From Clostridia bacterium (GTDB lineage: Bacteria; Bacillota; Clostridia; Oscillospirales; Acutalibacteraceae), in contig JAGAKF010000002.1 in assembly GCA_017625835.1 (NCBI GenBank), forward strand, positions 1 to 49,920: DNA of 49,920 bases, given 5' to 3'. The position numbers and the translations under genes are program-made. Each line of letters opens with the position of its first letter. Position 1 is the first letter of the stretch. Below the pieces are notes generated by a model. It saw only the letters and a list, made by a program, of their open reading frames with translations, searched no databases and was not told where the DNA came from. Of the stretch, positions 18,018 through 25,920 are shown piece after piece.

Positions 18018-19484
18018 TTATGCTACCAATGACAATGCATCCAAGGCAGTCATAAGCACTTTAACAAGAACTTCAATAATTACGTAATACTCACCCATAA
18101 AGTGTTTGAGCACTCTGCCGACCGCATTTGTGCCGCTGAGGATATTTTCACTCTCGTCAATTTCCTCGTATGTTGTATCAGTTTTGGTGATGGTATACTC
18201 ATCAATAAGCTTGTCGCCTTCAACCGTGTATGTTTCAAGTCTGAACGTTGTATCGGTAAACTCAACCGTTGAATAAATAAGCTCCTGGCTCATATATTCG
18301 AAGTTAAGCCACGGGTGATCAAACGGTTCATCGTAGATACGGTTTCTGCCTGATGCCGAAGCTGTGGTGATATAAAGAGTACCGTCAGGATCAACAACCG
18401 AATTCTTCGTATAATCGAGCGGAACAATCTCATTGTCCTTCATATTATATGAACGGCCGTAATAATGCTCGTGACCCGTAAAGGCAAGGTCAAAATCAAA
18501 CTTATCAAGAATTGAAGAGAAAATACCCTGAAGAAGATAATTGTCGTCATCTGCCGCGTGGTGGCCTGTTCCGTAAACATCGTGGTGGAAAATTGCAACT
18601 CTCCATTTTGCATCAGGATTTTCTTTTATCGCCTTTTCAGCAACATTGTATGCTGCAAAGATATTGAATGAAGTTGAGTTGAAATTAACAAAAAGAACAT
18701 CGCCGTATCTGTAATAATACTGGTTACCGAAAACATTCGGGATAATGCTCTGATACTCGTTCGGGTTGTTTACATAATGTCTGTAAAGATAACCCTTTTT
18801 GTCGTGGTTACCGATGCAGGTAGACATAGGCATATTACGAAGAGCTTCAGGCAAAAGAACTGATGCCCATTCTTCCGTCGACTCACCGCTGTTGATCTGG
18901 TCACCGCAGGAAATGATGAAGCTTGTGTCGTCGTTATTCCTGAGTGCAGTATTCAGCAATGTGTTCCAGGCTGTCGCATTCGCATAGCCGTAGCCGTCAT
19001 CGTCAGCGCCAATCTGAATATCACTGATAAGGAGTGCTTTGAATGCATCGTCGGAGAGAGTTCTGTAAAACTCAGGATCGCTCCAGTTGTCCTTATCGAG
19101 CGAATAAGTATAGTAATACTTGGTATTTTCCTCAAGTCCCGTTACCGTTACACGGTTTGTCTGGAAGCCTGATTCAGCAAGCGTTGCATAACCCTTGAAC
19201 TCAGTACAATCCGACATATCAGCATTTTTCGAAATTCTGACTTTGGGAATTTCAAGCTTAACTTCAGAATGCCAGTTGAAATTAAGTTCAGTTATATCTG
19301 CACCGGGAGTAAGTGCGATTTTAGTGTTGTCGCCCTTTTCAGCTTCCCAGTAAGCATCCCATTCTGCCTGTGTCATAGTGTAATCAGGCAGAGTGTTACC
19401 TGATGCCGTGGCAGCAAAAACAAGCGAGCTGCAAACGATAGTAACTGTAAGAATAACAGCTAAAAATCTTTTTAAAAGTTTCAT
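18018..19484 (-). CDS. Secreted metallophosphoesterase with N-terminal fibronectin-like domain (purple acid phosphatase-like)
   Basis: This is a 488-residue exported calcineurin-like phosphoesterase. A signal peptide covers residues 1-28 (FLAVILTVTIVCSSLVFAATA). Residues about 60-143 form a fibronectin/purple-acid-phosphatase N-domain (VTVTGLEENTKYYYTYSLD). The dinuclear metal motifs follow in order: Asp155 in ISDIQIG, GDQ at 194-196, GNHD at 225-228, FHHD at 299-302 and GHEH at 337-340. It probably hydrolyses phosphomonoesters or diesters outside the membrane; the substrate is unknown. The last 30 residues are hydrophobic (YYVIIEVLVKVLMTALDAL) and could hold the protein at the membrane. It has its own promoter (19511-19539) and terminator. 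Confidence 0.92.
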   Translation of the reverse strand: MKLLKRFLAVILTVTIVCSSLVFAATASGNTLPDYTMTQAEWDAYWEAEKGDNTKIALTPGADITELNFNWHSEVKLEIPKVRISKNADMSDCTEFKGYATLAESGFQTNRVTVTGLEENTKYYYTYSLDKDNWSDPEFYRTLSDDAFKALLISDIQIGADDDGYGYANATAWNTLLNTALRNNDDTSFIISCGDQINSGESTEEWASVLLPEALRNMPMSTCIGNHDKKGYLYRHYVNNPNEYQSIIPNVFGNQYYYRYGDVLFVNFNSTSFNIFAAYNVAEKAIKENPDAKWRVAIFHHDVYGTGHHAADDDNYLLQGIFSSILDKFDFDLAFTGHEHYYGRSYNMKDNEIVPLDYTKNSVVDPDGTLYITTASASGRNRIYDEPFDHPWLNFEYMSQELIYSTVEFTDTTFRLETYTVEGDKLIDEYTITKTDTTYEEIDESENILSGTNAVGRVLKHFMGEYYVIIEVLVKVLMTALDALSLVA

Positions 19485-19510
19485 ATAACCACCCTTTCTT
19501 TTGTGAGAAA

Positions 19511-19539
19511 ATTATATCAAACGAAAATCTTAAAGTCAA
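19511..19539 (-). promoter_or_regulatory. Sigma-A promoter of the metallophosphoesterase gene
   Basis: TTGACT (19534-19539) and TATAAT (19511-19516) on the minus strand have a 17-base spacer. Confidence 0.85.
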
Positions 19540-19550
19540 TTTAGAAAAAC

Positions 19551-19576
19551 AAAAAATCCCTTTTCAGGGATTTTTT
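19551..19576 (-). terminator. Intrinsic terminator of the radical SAM operon
   Basis: The 10-bp stem AAAAAATCCC with GGGATTTTTT closes a 6-base loop just after the stop at 19578. It ends the five-gene operon. Confidence 0.88.
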
Positions 19577-19577
19577 A

Positions 19578-21392
19578 TCAAAGCTTGCGCTTATATTCGA
19601 GTCTGTAATTCTTGACATAATCCCTTCCGTACTTAGCAAGATACATAAGAAGGAAATCACTTTCGGTAAAAGTATGTGCCCACAGACGGTCTGCAGTATC
19701 CTCAAGAAACTTCTTCTCAAACGAATTTCTCTTGAATTTAACTTCTTCCATTGTCTGTGTGTCGGACTGATACTTATACGAAATATGCAACTGTCCGTTT
19801 TCGGTAAAATCATTGATTCCGACAGTCGATGCTTCATCCTTAAGAATTGCGTTTTTCTTAAGAGCAAAGTTAGACGGTGTGCAGGTATTTACAAGATCGT
19901 GGTCATAAATAACATCAATCGTAGACTGAAGCTCTTCGGGAGTTTCAGTCGGATAACACAAAAGGAATGTGCAAAGATTCCAGAGACCAGCACCTCTTGC
20001 GTCCGCAAGAATCTTCTTTCTGAAGTTAAGATCTACCCCTTTGTTTATGAGCTTCATAATACGTTCAGATTCCGCTTCATATCCCCACATAAAGAACCTC
20101 GCGCCTGAGTCGTAGAGATTTTTAAGAACCTCAGGAGTAAAAGCTTTTTCAAGCCTTGCAAAAGAATAATAATAAATTTCAAGTCCTCTTTTTATAACCT
20201 CTTTTGCAAATTCGTTGTAGAACTTCGGGGGTACAGCTTCATCAACAAAGGTAAACAGTTTACTGTTATATTTCTTTGAAAGGTACTCGACCTCGTCAAC
20301 GGCTCGTACAACCGACTTCATATCAAACTTCTGCTGTCCTGTATAAAAATCGCAGAATGTGCACTTTCCCCAGTAACAGCCTTTACCGAGCTGAACGGGA
20401 ATTACCGTTTCGGGAGAAAGATATTTAGAAAAATCGTATGAATCAAAATCGGGATACGAAACCTTATCAAGATTAAGAAGCGGTGCCTTTTCTGTCGCAT
20501 GCACAACACCGTTCTCATCGGCATAAACAAGCGAATGCACCTGATCAATTTCACGCTTACCGGCGATATATTCCGCAAGCTCAACGGTTGCTGTTTCGCC
20601 GTCACCTACCGAAAGATAGTCACAGTATTCAGAAAAAATCTGCGGTATTTTTCTCAGATCAGGCTCAACTTTGAAAATATAGTTGCCGCCGATGCCGATT
20701 TTGGCATTAGTATATTTTTTAAGCAGTCTCGCAAGTGTAAGACCCGGTACGAGCTGGCTTAAATCCGTTATTGAAAGACCGATAAAATCATAGGACGAAA
20801 AATCGGTCGTTTTCAGCTTTTCTTCAAAATACGGTAAGAACATATTGACATCGGCATTCTTGCACTGATAGTCAACATCCTTGAAATCATACGTAAACAC
20901 AGAGTTTGCAATGAAATTATCAAGCATTATTCTTGACGGAGCGAACGGAAGAGATGCTATATCAAGAGCTGAAAAAATTACGTCTTTAGCTTTAAAAAGC
21001 TTCTCGGCATCGTAGAAAAGCTCCTTGGTTTTAAGGACTTTCATTGAATACTCAAGCTCATCAACCGTCTTGCGGATATTGCCGCCGTCAAATTTAAAAT
21101 AATCCTCGATTATCTTTTTCCTTACCTGCGCGGTTTTGGTTCTTTTGGCATTTATATCGTCGCTGAAATCATCAGACTGAAGCATAACCTTTTCGTCTTC
21201 AGCAAACTTCTTTGCAGCATCAAGGCATTTTTCCATATATTCTTTTGTAAGGATATCGTTGAAAAACTCAACATTAAAATCATATGTTTCTGCCTGAAAA
21301 CCTGCGTTTTTAAGCTGACCTGCAAGTAAAGCACCCGCCAGATAAGGGCTGACAGGATACCACTGAGGTACTGAAGCAAAAAGAAATTTCAT
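19578..21392 (-). CDS. B12-binding-domain radical SAM protein A1 (CX4CX2C type)
   Basis: This is a 604-residue protein of the cobalamin-type radical SAM class. The N-terminal 250 residues start with VPQWYPVSPYLAGALLAG and end with GIGGNYIF and YLSVGDGE, which match the Rossmann-like cobalamin-binding region. The radical SAM cluster motif is GKGCYWGKCTFC with Cys339, Cys344 and Cys347: four residues, not three, separate the first two cysteines. A GWGYE-like SAM-binding stretch (FFMWGYEAESERI) and a long C-terminal region follow. It is the last gene of the operon, six bases after the glycosyltransferase, with AAGGAG upstream of the ATG. It is about the same length as A2 (613 residues) and clearly paralogous. 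Such proteins often methylate unactivated carbons, but the substrate here is unknown. Confidence 0.88.
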   Translation of the reverse strand: MKFLFASVPQWYPVSPYLAGALLAGQLKNAGFQAETYDFNVEFFNDILTKEYMEKCLDAAKKFAEDEKVMLQSDDFSDDINAKRTKTAQVRKKIIEDYFKFDGGNIRKTVDELEYSMKVLKTKELFYDAEKLFKAKDVIFSALDIASLPFAPSRIMLDNFIANSVFTYDFKDVDYQCKNADVNMFLPYFEEKLKTTDFSSYDFIGLSITDLSQLVPGLTLARLLKKYTNAKIGIGGNYIFKVEPDLRKIPQIFSEYCDYLSVGDGETATVELAEYIAGKREIDQVHSLVYADENGVVHATEKAPLLNLDKVSYPDFDSYDFSKYLSPETVIPVQLGKGCYWGKCTFCDFYTGQQKFDMKSVVRAVDEVEYLSKKYNSKLFTFVDEAVPPKFYNEFAKEVIKRGLEIYYYSFARLEKAFTPEVLKNLYDSGARFFMWGYEAESERIMKLINKGVDLNFRKKILADARGAGLWNLCTFLLCYPTETPEELQSTIDVIYDHDLVNTCTPSNFALKKNAILKDEASTVGINDFTENGQLHISYKYQSDTQTMEEVKFKRNSFEKKFLEDTADRLWAHTFTESDFLLMYLAKYGRDYVKNYRLEYKRKL

Positions 21393-21397
21393 TTTAC

Positions 21398-22126
21398 TTA
21401 CTCCTTTGTAAGTTTTGATTTTGGTGTAAAACGAACTCTGAGTGCAGTTTTAAGATAAAGAGCCGTCTGCTTTGCCGAATTTTTGGACTTACCCTGCTCT
21501 CTGCCAAAGCACTCAACGGCAAACTCTTCGAATTTATAGCCGCGGCGCAAAGGCACAACAACCATTTCAAGAAGGAACGGGAAATTAAGCTCCTGCCAGT
21601 CAGATTCTGAATACGCTTCTGACGGAGCAGTCTGCACGGGACTTGTAAAATCAGTAAGGTCTGACGAATAAAGAAACCGCAAAAACACCTGCGAAAGTTT
21701 ATTGATTATCTTCCTTATGCCGTTGTAGCCGTGAAAGCTGTCTTTTTTCAGCCATCTTGAAGTTTTGGATATTACGTCGGGTTTTTGTTTTACCCGTCGT
21801 ATCATTTCGGGTATACATTCAAGGCTTATCGCAAGGTCGCCCGGTAAGAGCATAATATGTGAAGATTCCGCGGCATCAAAACCATCACGTATAGCACCGC
21901 CGATATACGGCCGCGTCTGTTCCATTCCGCGAACTTTCAGAGGATACTTCGCTTCCAGCCCGCTGATTGTACGGTTGCAACCGTCGGATGCATTCTTCGG
22001 CTTTACCATAAGCACTTGTCCGATATCTTCGTTTTCACAGTTTTCCATGATAAAATCAACGGTTTTTCTTAAAGAATCCGTCTCATCGGTAGTGCCTATT
22101 ATAATTGTAACTGAAGTAAATTCCAT
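21398..22126 (-). CDS. Family-2-like glycosyltransferase within the radical SAM operon
   Basis: This is a 242-residue GT-A fold protein. The N-terminus SVTIIIGTTDETDSLRKTV matches the nucleotide-sugar binding start of GT2 enzymes. The next conserved block is GGAIRDGFDAAESSHIMLLPGDLAIS, in which LLPGD takes the place of the usual DAD/DXD metal motif. The C-terminus is basic (RVRFTPKSKLTKE) and there is no long hydrophobic helix. It would transfer a sugar to a lipid or small molecule at the cytoplasmic face; donor and acceptor are unknown. It lies between the two A-type radical SAM genes with short gaps, so it very likely belongs to the same pathway. The altered metal motif leaves room for a non-catalytic or nucleotidyltransferase-like role. 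Confidence 0.75.
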   Translation of the reverse strand: MEFTSVTIIIGTTDETDSLRKTVDFIMENCENEDIGQVLMVKPKNASDGCNRTISGLEAKYPLKVRGMEQTRPYIGGAIRDGFDAAESSHIMLLPGDLAISLECIPEMIRRVKQKPDVISKTSRWLKKDSFHGYNGIRKIINKLSQVFLRFLYSSDLTDFTSPVQTAPSEAYSESDWQELNFPFLLEMVVVPLRRGYKFEEFAVECFGREQGKSKNSAKQTALYLKTALRVRFTPKSKLTKE

Positions 22127-22136
22127 TAATTATCGC

Positions 22137-23978
22137 CTACCTGAATTCGGGACAAATCCGTTTTTCTGAACGGTATGATGAAACATAGTCACAGCCGTAT
22201 TTTGAAAGATATAAAAGCAAGTGGTCAAAATCTGAAAATACAACTGCCCAGAGCGAATTTGCATTTTCGTCAAGGAAAGAAAACTGGAAATCGCGTCTGA
22301 GTGTTCGTCTGTCCGCCTGAGAAACACCATCAATAACATCCTTGAAAACAGTGTAAAACTCACCGTTTGAAGAGTAATCAACAATTCCGTTTTCGCCAAG
22401 TGTCTCTTTGAGCAAAGAATGCTTTTTAAGGGCGAAATTTGAAAGCGTACAGCTTGGAATTATGTCTCTGTTGTTGCGGATAACTGCCATCGTTTCTTTT
22501 ATTTCATCGATAGTTTCAGTCGGATAGCCGAAAATAAACAAACCGTTATTCCAGATTCCCGCTTTTCTTGCATCACTGAGGATATCCAGACGTTTTTCAA
22601 CGTCGATTCCCTTATTCATCATCTCCATAATTCGGGGTGATTCACACTCATATCCCCAGAGGAAAAGACGGGCACCTGCACGGTAAAGATTTTCAAGAAC
22701 TTCGGGAGTATAGCCCGTTTCAAGACGGGCAAAGGAATAGAAATTGATTTTAAGCCCTGCTTCAATTATTGCCGTTGCAAGCAGATTGTAGAATTTGGGC
22801 GGTATCGCTTCATCAACAAACATAAATTTTGTTGCATGATATGTTTTAACGTAATGCTTGATTTCTTTAATGATTCTGCCGATGTGCTTCGGGCTGTAAC
22901 CCTGCTGACCGTATGCATAATCACAGAAATTGCACTTACCCCAGTAGCAGCCCTTTGACAGCTGAATCGTAAGCGTCGGGTCGGGAGAAAAATACTTTGA
23001 CATATCATAATCGGAAAAATCGGGATATGCCAAGTCGTCCATATCAATTTTCTCGCACGAAAATCCTGTTGTAACTACGCACCCTGCTTCATCCATATAC
23101 ACAATATTCGGAACTTCGGAAAACTCCGTAAGACCTTTGATATATGAACAAAGCTTCGGTAAAGCAATTTCACCGTCACCGATTACGAGATAATCAAAAT
23201 AAGAAATAAAAATCTCGTCAAACTTCATCATATCCTCGTAAATCTGAGTCGCATAATTACCGCCGAGGATAATCTTTGCTTCCGTTTTTTCTTTAAGCAT
23301 TGAGGCGAGAGTAAACACAGGGATAAGCTGACTCAGATCCGTCATCGCGATCGTAATGATACTGTATCCCTCTGCCTTGATTTTGTCTGTATACTCATCA
23401 AAATAGTCATAGAACATATTGACGTTCTTGTCCTGGGACTGAATTTTGATATTATTCCAGTCAAGATTGAGAAGAGGATTTGCAAAGTAGTTATCAAAAT
23501 CGATCTCGTTCGGCGCATACGGCATTGAAACAAGCCTTAATGCGAGACGTATTATATGCTTGGCTTCGCTTAACTTTTCAGGGATATAAAATTCTTCTTT
23601 ATCCCTGGTTACGTTGACTGCGTTTTCAATATTTTCGATAATATAAGGAACTTCTTTGCCGTAATCCTCATAAAACTTTTTAATGGTCAAGAATTTAAGA
23701 CAACGTGTTTTTTCGTCATAGCTTCCGTTTTTCTCAATTTCGGTAAAATCAGCATTTTCGAACTCGACAGAAAGCTTTTCGAGAATCTTTCTTGCTTCGC
23801 TGTCACAACGCGTTGCCATTTCTTTAGTAAGCAGGTAGTTAAAGAACTCTACGTTAAGATCGTATGATTTAACATCGAAACCTTCTTTTTTAAGCTGACC
23901 TGCCAACAGCGGCACTGCAAGATACGGTGAAACCGGGTACCATTGCGGCGGCTGTATCAGGAGTATGTCTGACATCAT
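22137..23978 (-). CDS. B12-binding-domain radical SAM protein A2 (CX4CX2C type)
   Basis: This is a 613-residue paralogue of A1. It begins DILLIQPPQWYPVSPYLAVP, followed by the same spaced elements: ITIAMTDLSQLIPVFTLAS, IILGGNYATQ, YLVIGDGEIALPKL. The cluster motif SKGCYWGKCNFC has Cys344, Cys349 and Cys352, again with four residues between the first two. FVDEAIPPKFYN and RLFLWGYECESPRIM match A1 closely. GGAGGAAT precedes two adjacent ATG codons (23978 and 23975); either may be used. The stop codon of B1 and this start touch, so the genes are translationally coupled. It probably shares a reaction type with A1 but acts at another position or step, an inference from the duplication. Confidence 0.88.
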   Translation of the reverse strand: MMSDILLIQPPQWYPVSPYLAVPLLAGQLKKEGFDVKSYDLNVEFFNYLLTKEMATRCDSEARKILEKLSVEFENADFTEIEKNGSYDEKTRCLKFLTIKKFYEDYGKEVPYIIENIENAVNVTRDKEEFYIPEKLSEAKHIIRLALRLVSMPYAPNEIDFDNYFANPLLNLDWNNIKIQSQDKNVNMFYDYFDEYTDKIKAEGYSIITIAMTDLSQLIPVFTLASMLKEKTEAKIILGGNYATQIYEDMMKFDEIFISYFDYLVIGDGEIALPKLCSYIKGLTEFSEVPNIVYMDEAGCVVTTGFSCEKIDMDDLAYPDFSDYDMSKYFSPDPTLTIQLSKGCYWGKCNFCDYAYGQQGYSPKHIGRIIKEIKHYVKTYHATKFMFVDEAIPPKFYNLLATAIIEAGLKINFYSFARLETGYTPEVLENLYRAGARLFLWGYECESPRIMEMMNKGIDVEKRLDILSDARKAGIWNNGLFIFGYPTETIDEIKETMAVIRNNRDIIPSCTLSNFALKKHSLLKETLGENGIVDYSSNGEFYTVFKDVIDGVSQADRRTLRRDFQFSFLDENANSLWAVVFSDFDHLLLYLSKYGCDYVSSYRSEKRICPEFR

Positions 23979-25898
23979 TTATTCCTCCGAGTACGTGATA
24001 ACCTCACGCGGGTTTACAAGAAGTGTTGCACTGTAACGTTTGCCGAACCATATAATCTCGCGGGCATACTCCGCCCAGGAAGAAATTTCCTTATGCGCTT
24101 TTATATGAAGCCTGCACTTTTTCCTGAGAAGCTCAGCATCAGCGTTTTCATTTACTGCTTCAAAATACTTGTAAAAATTATATTCTGATCTTATATCGAC
24201 TTCGCTCACATCGGGAAGCCGTACAAGTGTTTTCTGATAGTTAAATAATTCTTCAAAAAGATCTTTTTCTATTTCAAACTTTTCAAGGAAAGGTCTGATT
24301 TCGTCCCAGAATGTTTCACTGTGATAAACCATTTCAAGGAACGCGCCCTCTTCAAAATACCAGCCTGTTGTTCCGAAAAGATCGCGGTTGTACGTCCAGT
24401 CAGCAGTTTCTGTGTCCGCCTTTCTGTCGTAAAGAGATCTGAAGAAATCATTCAGGAAACCTTTATTTTCTTTGTATATAAACTCAAAAAGCTTGTTGTA
24501 GAAATCAAAATACGAAATATCTTTTTCCTTGTGAAGATAGATTGCGAAATATCTGACAAGGCCGAGATGATGGAAAGTCTGAAGTATAACAGAGAACATA
24601 CAGGCTCTGACCCAATCCGATTTCGGCATAGTTGCCGTTTCAGTAATAATATCAAAATATTCCGGCACTCCGTTAAACTCGGGATTATAGTGAATTCCCA
24701 GAAGCGGAATTCTTGAAGTTTTAATTCCGAATTTCTTCTGATATTCCGGGTTACCCATCGGCGCATTCGGATATACCTGGCACTCATACACGGTCATCGA
24801 ATTGTTCTGCCCCGAATCTAGAAGACGGCACATACCCTTGCAGAAACTGTCATAAGTTTCGCCGGGAAGACCGAGAATCAGCTCCGTATAAGTCGGAATA
24901 CCTGCTTCATCATATCTAGCATCGAGGTCAGAAAAATGTTCAAGTGTAAGATTCTTTCTGCCGATATTTTCAAGAGTTTTTTCATCGAGCGACTGATAAG
25001 CAAGTGTAACGCCCTTATCAGCGTGGTTTTTATTAAGAAGATATCCTGCTTTGAAAACCGTTTCATCACTTTCTTTTGCGTAACACGGTTTAAACACATC
25101 GGGATATCCATACTTTTTCTTCTGCTCAATTACATACTCGGCAATCTCAACATCCCTGTCCATTATGCCGAAGTTAGCATCTGCGCAATAACAGTACTTT
25201 ATCTTATTCTTTGCTATCCATTCAATCTCCTGTTTGATTTTCTCCATCGGGAACGGACGCAATTTTTTTGTAAAGCACCATTCACAATACGTGCAGCCGT
25301 ACGGACAGCCTCGGTTTGTTTCGAGTGTTGCGTGGAATTCCTTGTCAGGATTTTCTTTCATTATGTTATCAAAAATTCCGTCAATATAAGGAGACGGATA
25401 GGAAGAAAGATCACAAGGATTCTGCTGTTGTGTTGTAACGTTTCCGTCAGGGGTTCTGAATGATAAATTCGGAACATTTTCCAGACTTTCGTTATCAGCT
25501 AAAGCTTTTAAAAACTTAGCAGTTGTTTCCTCTCCTTCGTTGTGCATAAGGTAATCAACGAACGGGTACTCTTCAAGAAAACTGCTGTCGTGAGGCACAC
25601 TGTGTCCGCCGAAAATAATTCTGACGTTTGGAAACTTTTTCTTCAATTCAACTGCAAGAGTTTTGTTGTATTCAAGGTTCCAGGTAAAGCAGGAAAAAGC
25701 GACAAATGACGGATTTTCAAAACGTTTCAATACATCGTCAATTTTTTCGCGCATTACGATTATATCGGGAATATCATAGTGCTTCATAATCTCTTCGTCG
25801 CGTTTGAGATATGCCGCGATACAACCGACAGAATAAGGCAGGAATACCGGTGATGAATATGATACACCGATCTGCACAAGATAGAACTTTTCTTTCAC
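23979..25898 (-). CDS. B12-binding-domain radical SAM protein B1 (CX3CX2C type)
   Basis: This protein has 639 residues from a GTG at 25898, which has AAGGGGAG seven bases upstream. An in-frame ATG at 25940 overlaps B2 and gives a longer, less family-like start. The N-terminal cobalamin-type domain shows LVQIGVSYSSPVFLPYSVG and RIIFGGHSVPHD, with LMHNEGEET. The radical SAM motif NRGCPYGCTYCEW has Cys198, Cys202 and Cys205. After it come CYCADANFGIMDRDVEIA, AYQSLDEKTLENIGRKN and TELILGLPGETYDSF, typical of B12-radical SAM proteins. The C-terminal 200 residues are unassigned. It is a tandem paralogue of B2 with the same length. The substrate is unknown. Confidence 0.88.
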   Translation of the reverse strand: MKEKFYLVQIGVSYSSPVFLPYSVGCIAAYLKRDEEIMKHYDIPDIIVMREKIDDVLKRFENPSFVAFSCFTWNLEYNKTLAVELKKKFPNVRIIFGGHSVPHDSSFLEEYPFVDYLMHNEGEETTAKFLKALADNESLENVPNLSFRTPDGNVTTQQQNPCDLSSYPSPYIDGIFDNIMKENPDKEFHATLETNRGCPYGCTYCEWCFTKKLRPFPMEKIKQEIEWIAKNKIKYCYCADANFGIMDRDVEIAEYVIEQKKKYGYPDVFKPCYAKESDETVFKAGYLLNKNHADKGVTLAYQSLDEKTLENIGRKNLTLEHFSDLDARYDEAGIPTYTELILGLPGETYDSFCKGMCRLLDSGQNNSMTVYECQVYPNAPMGNPEYQKKFGIKTSRIPLLGIHYNPEFNGVPEYFDIITETATMPKSDWVRACMFSVILQTFHHLGLVRYFAIYLHKEKDISYFDFYNKLFEFIYKENKGFLNDFFRSLYDRKADTETADWTYNRDLFGTTGWYFEEGAFLEMVYHSETFWDEIRPFLEKFEIEKDLFEELFNYQKTLVRLPDVSEVDIRSEYNFYKYFEAVNENADAELLRKKCRLHIKAHKEISSWAEYAREIIWFGKRYSATLLVNPREVITYSEE

Positions 25899-25920
25899 AC
25901 CGCTACTCCCCTTTCTTAGG

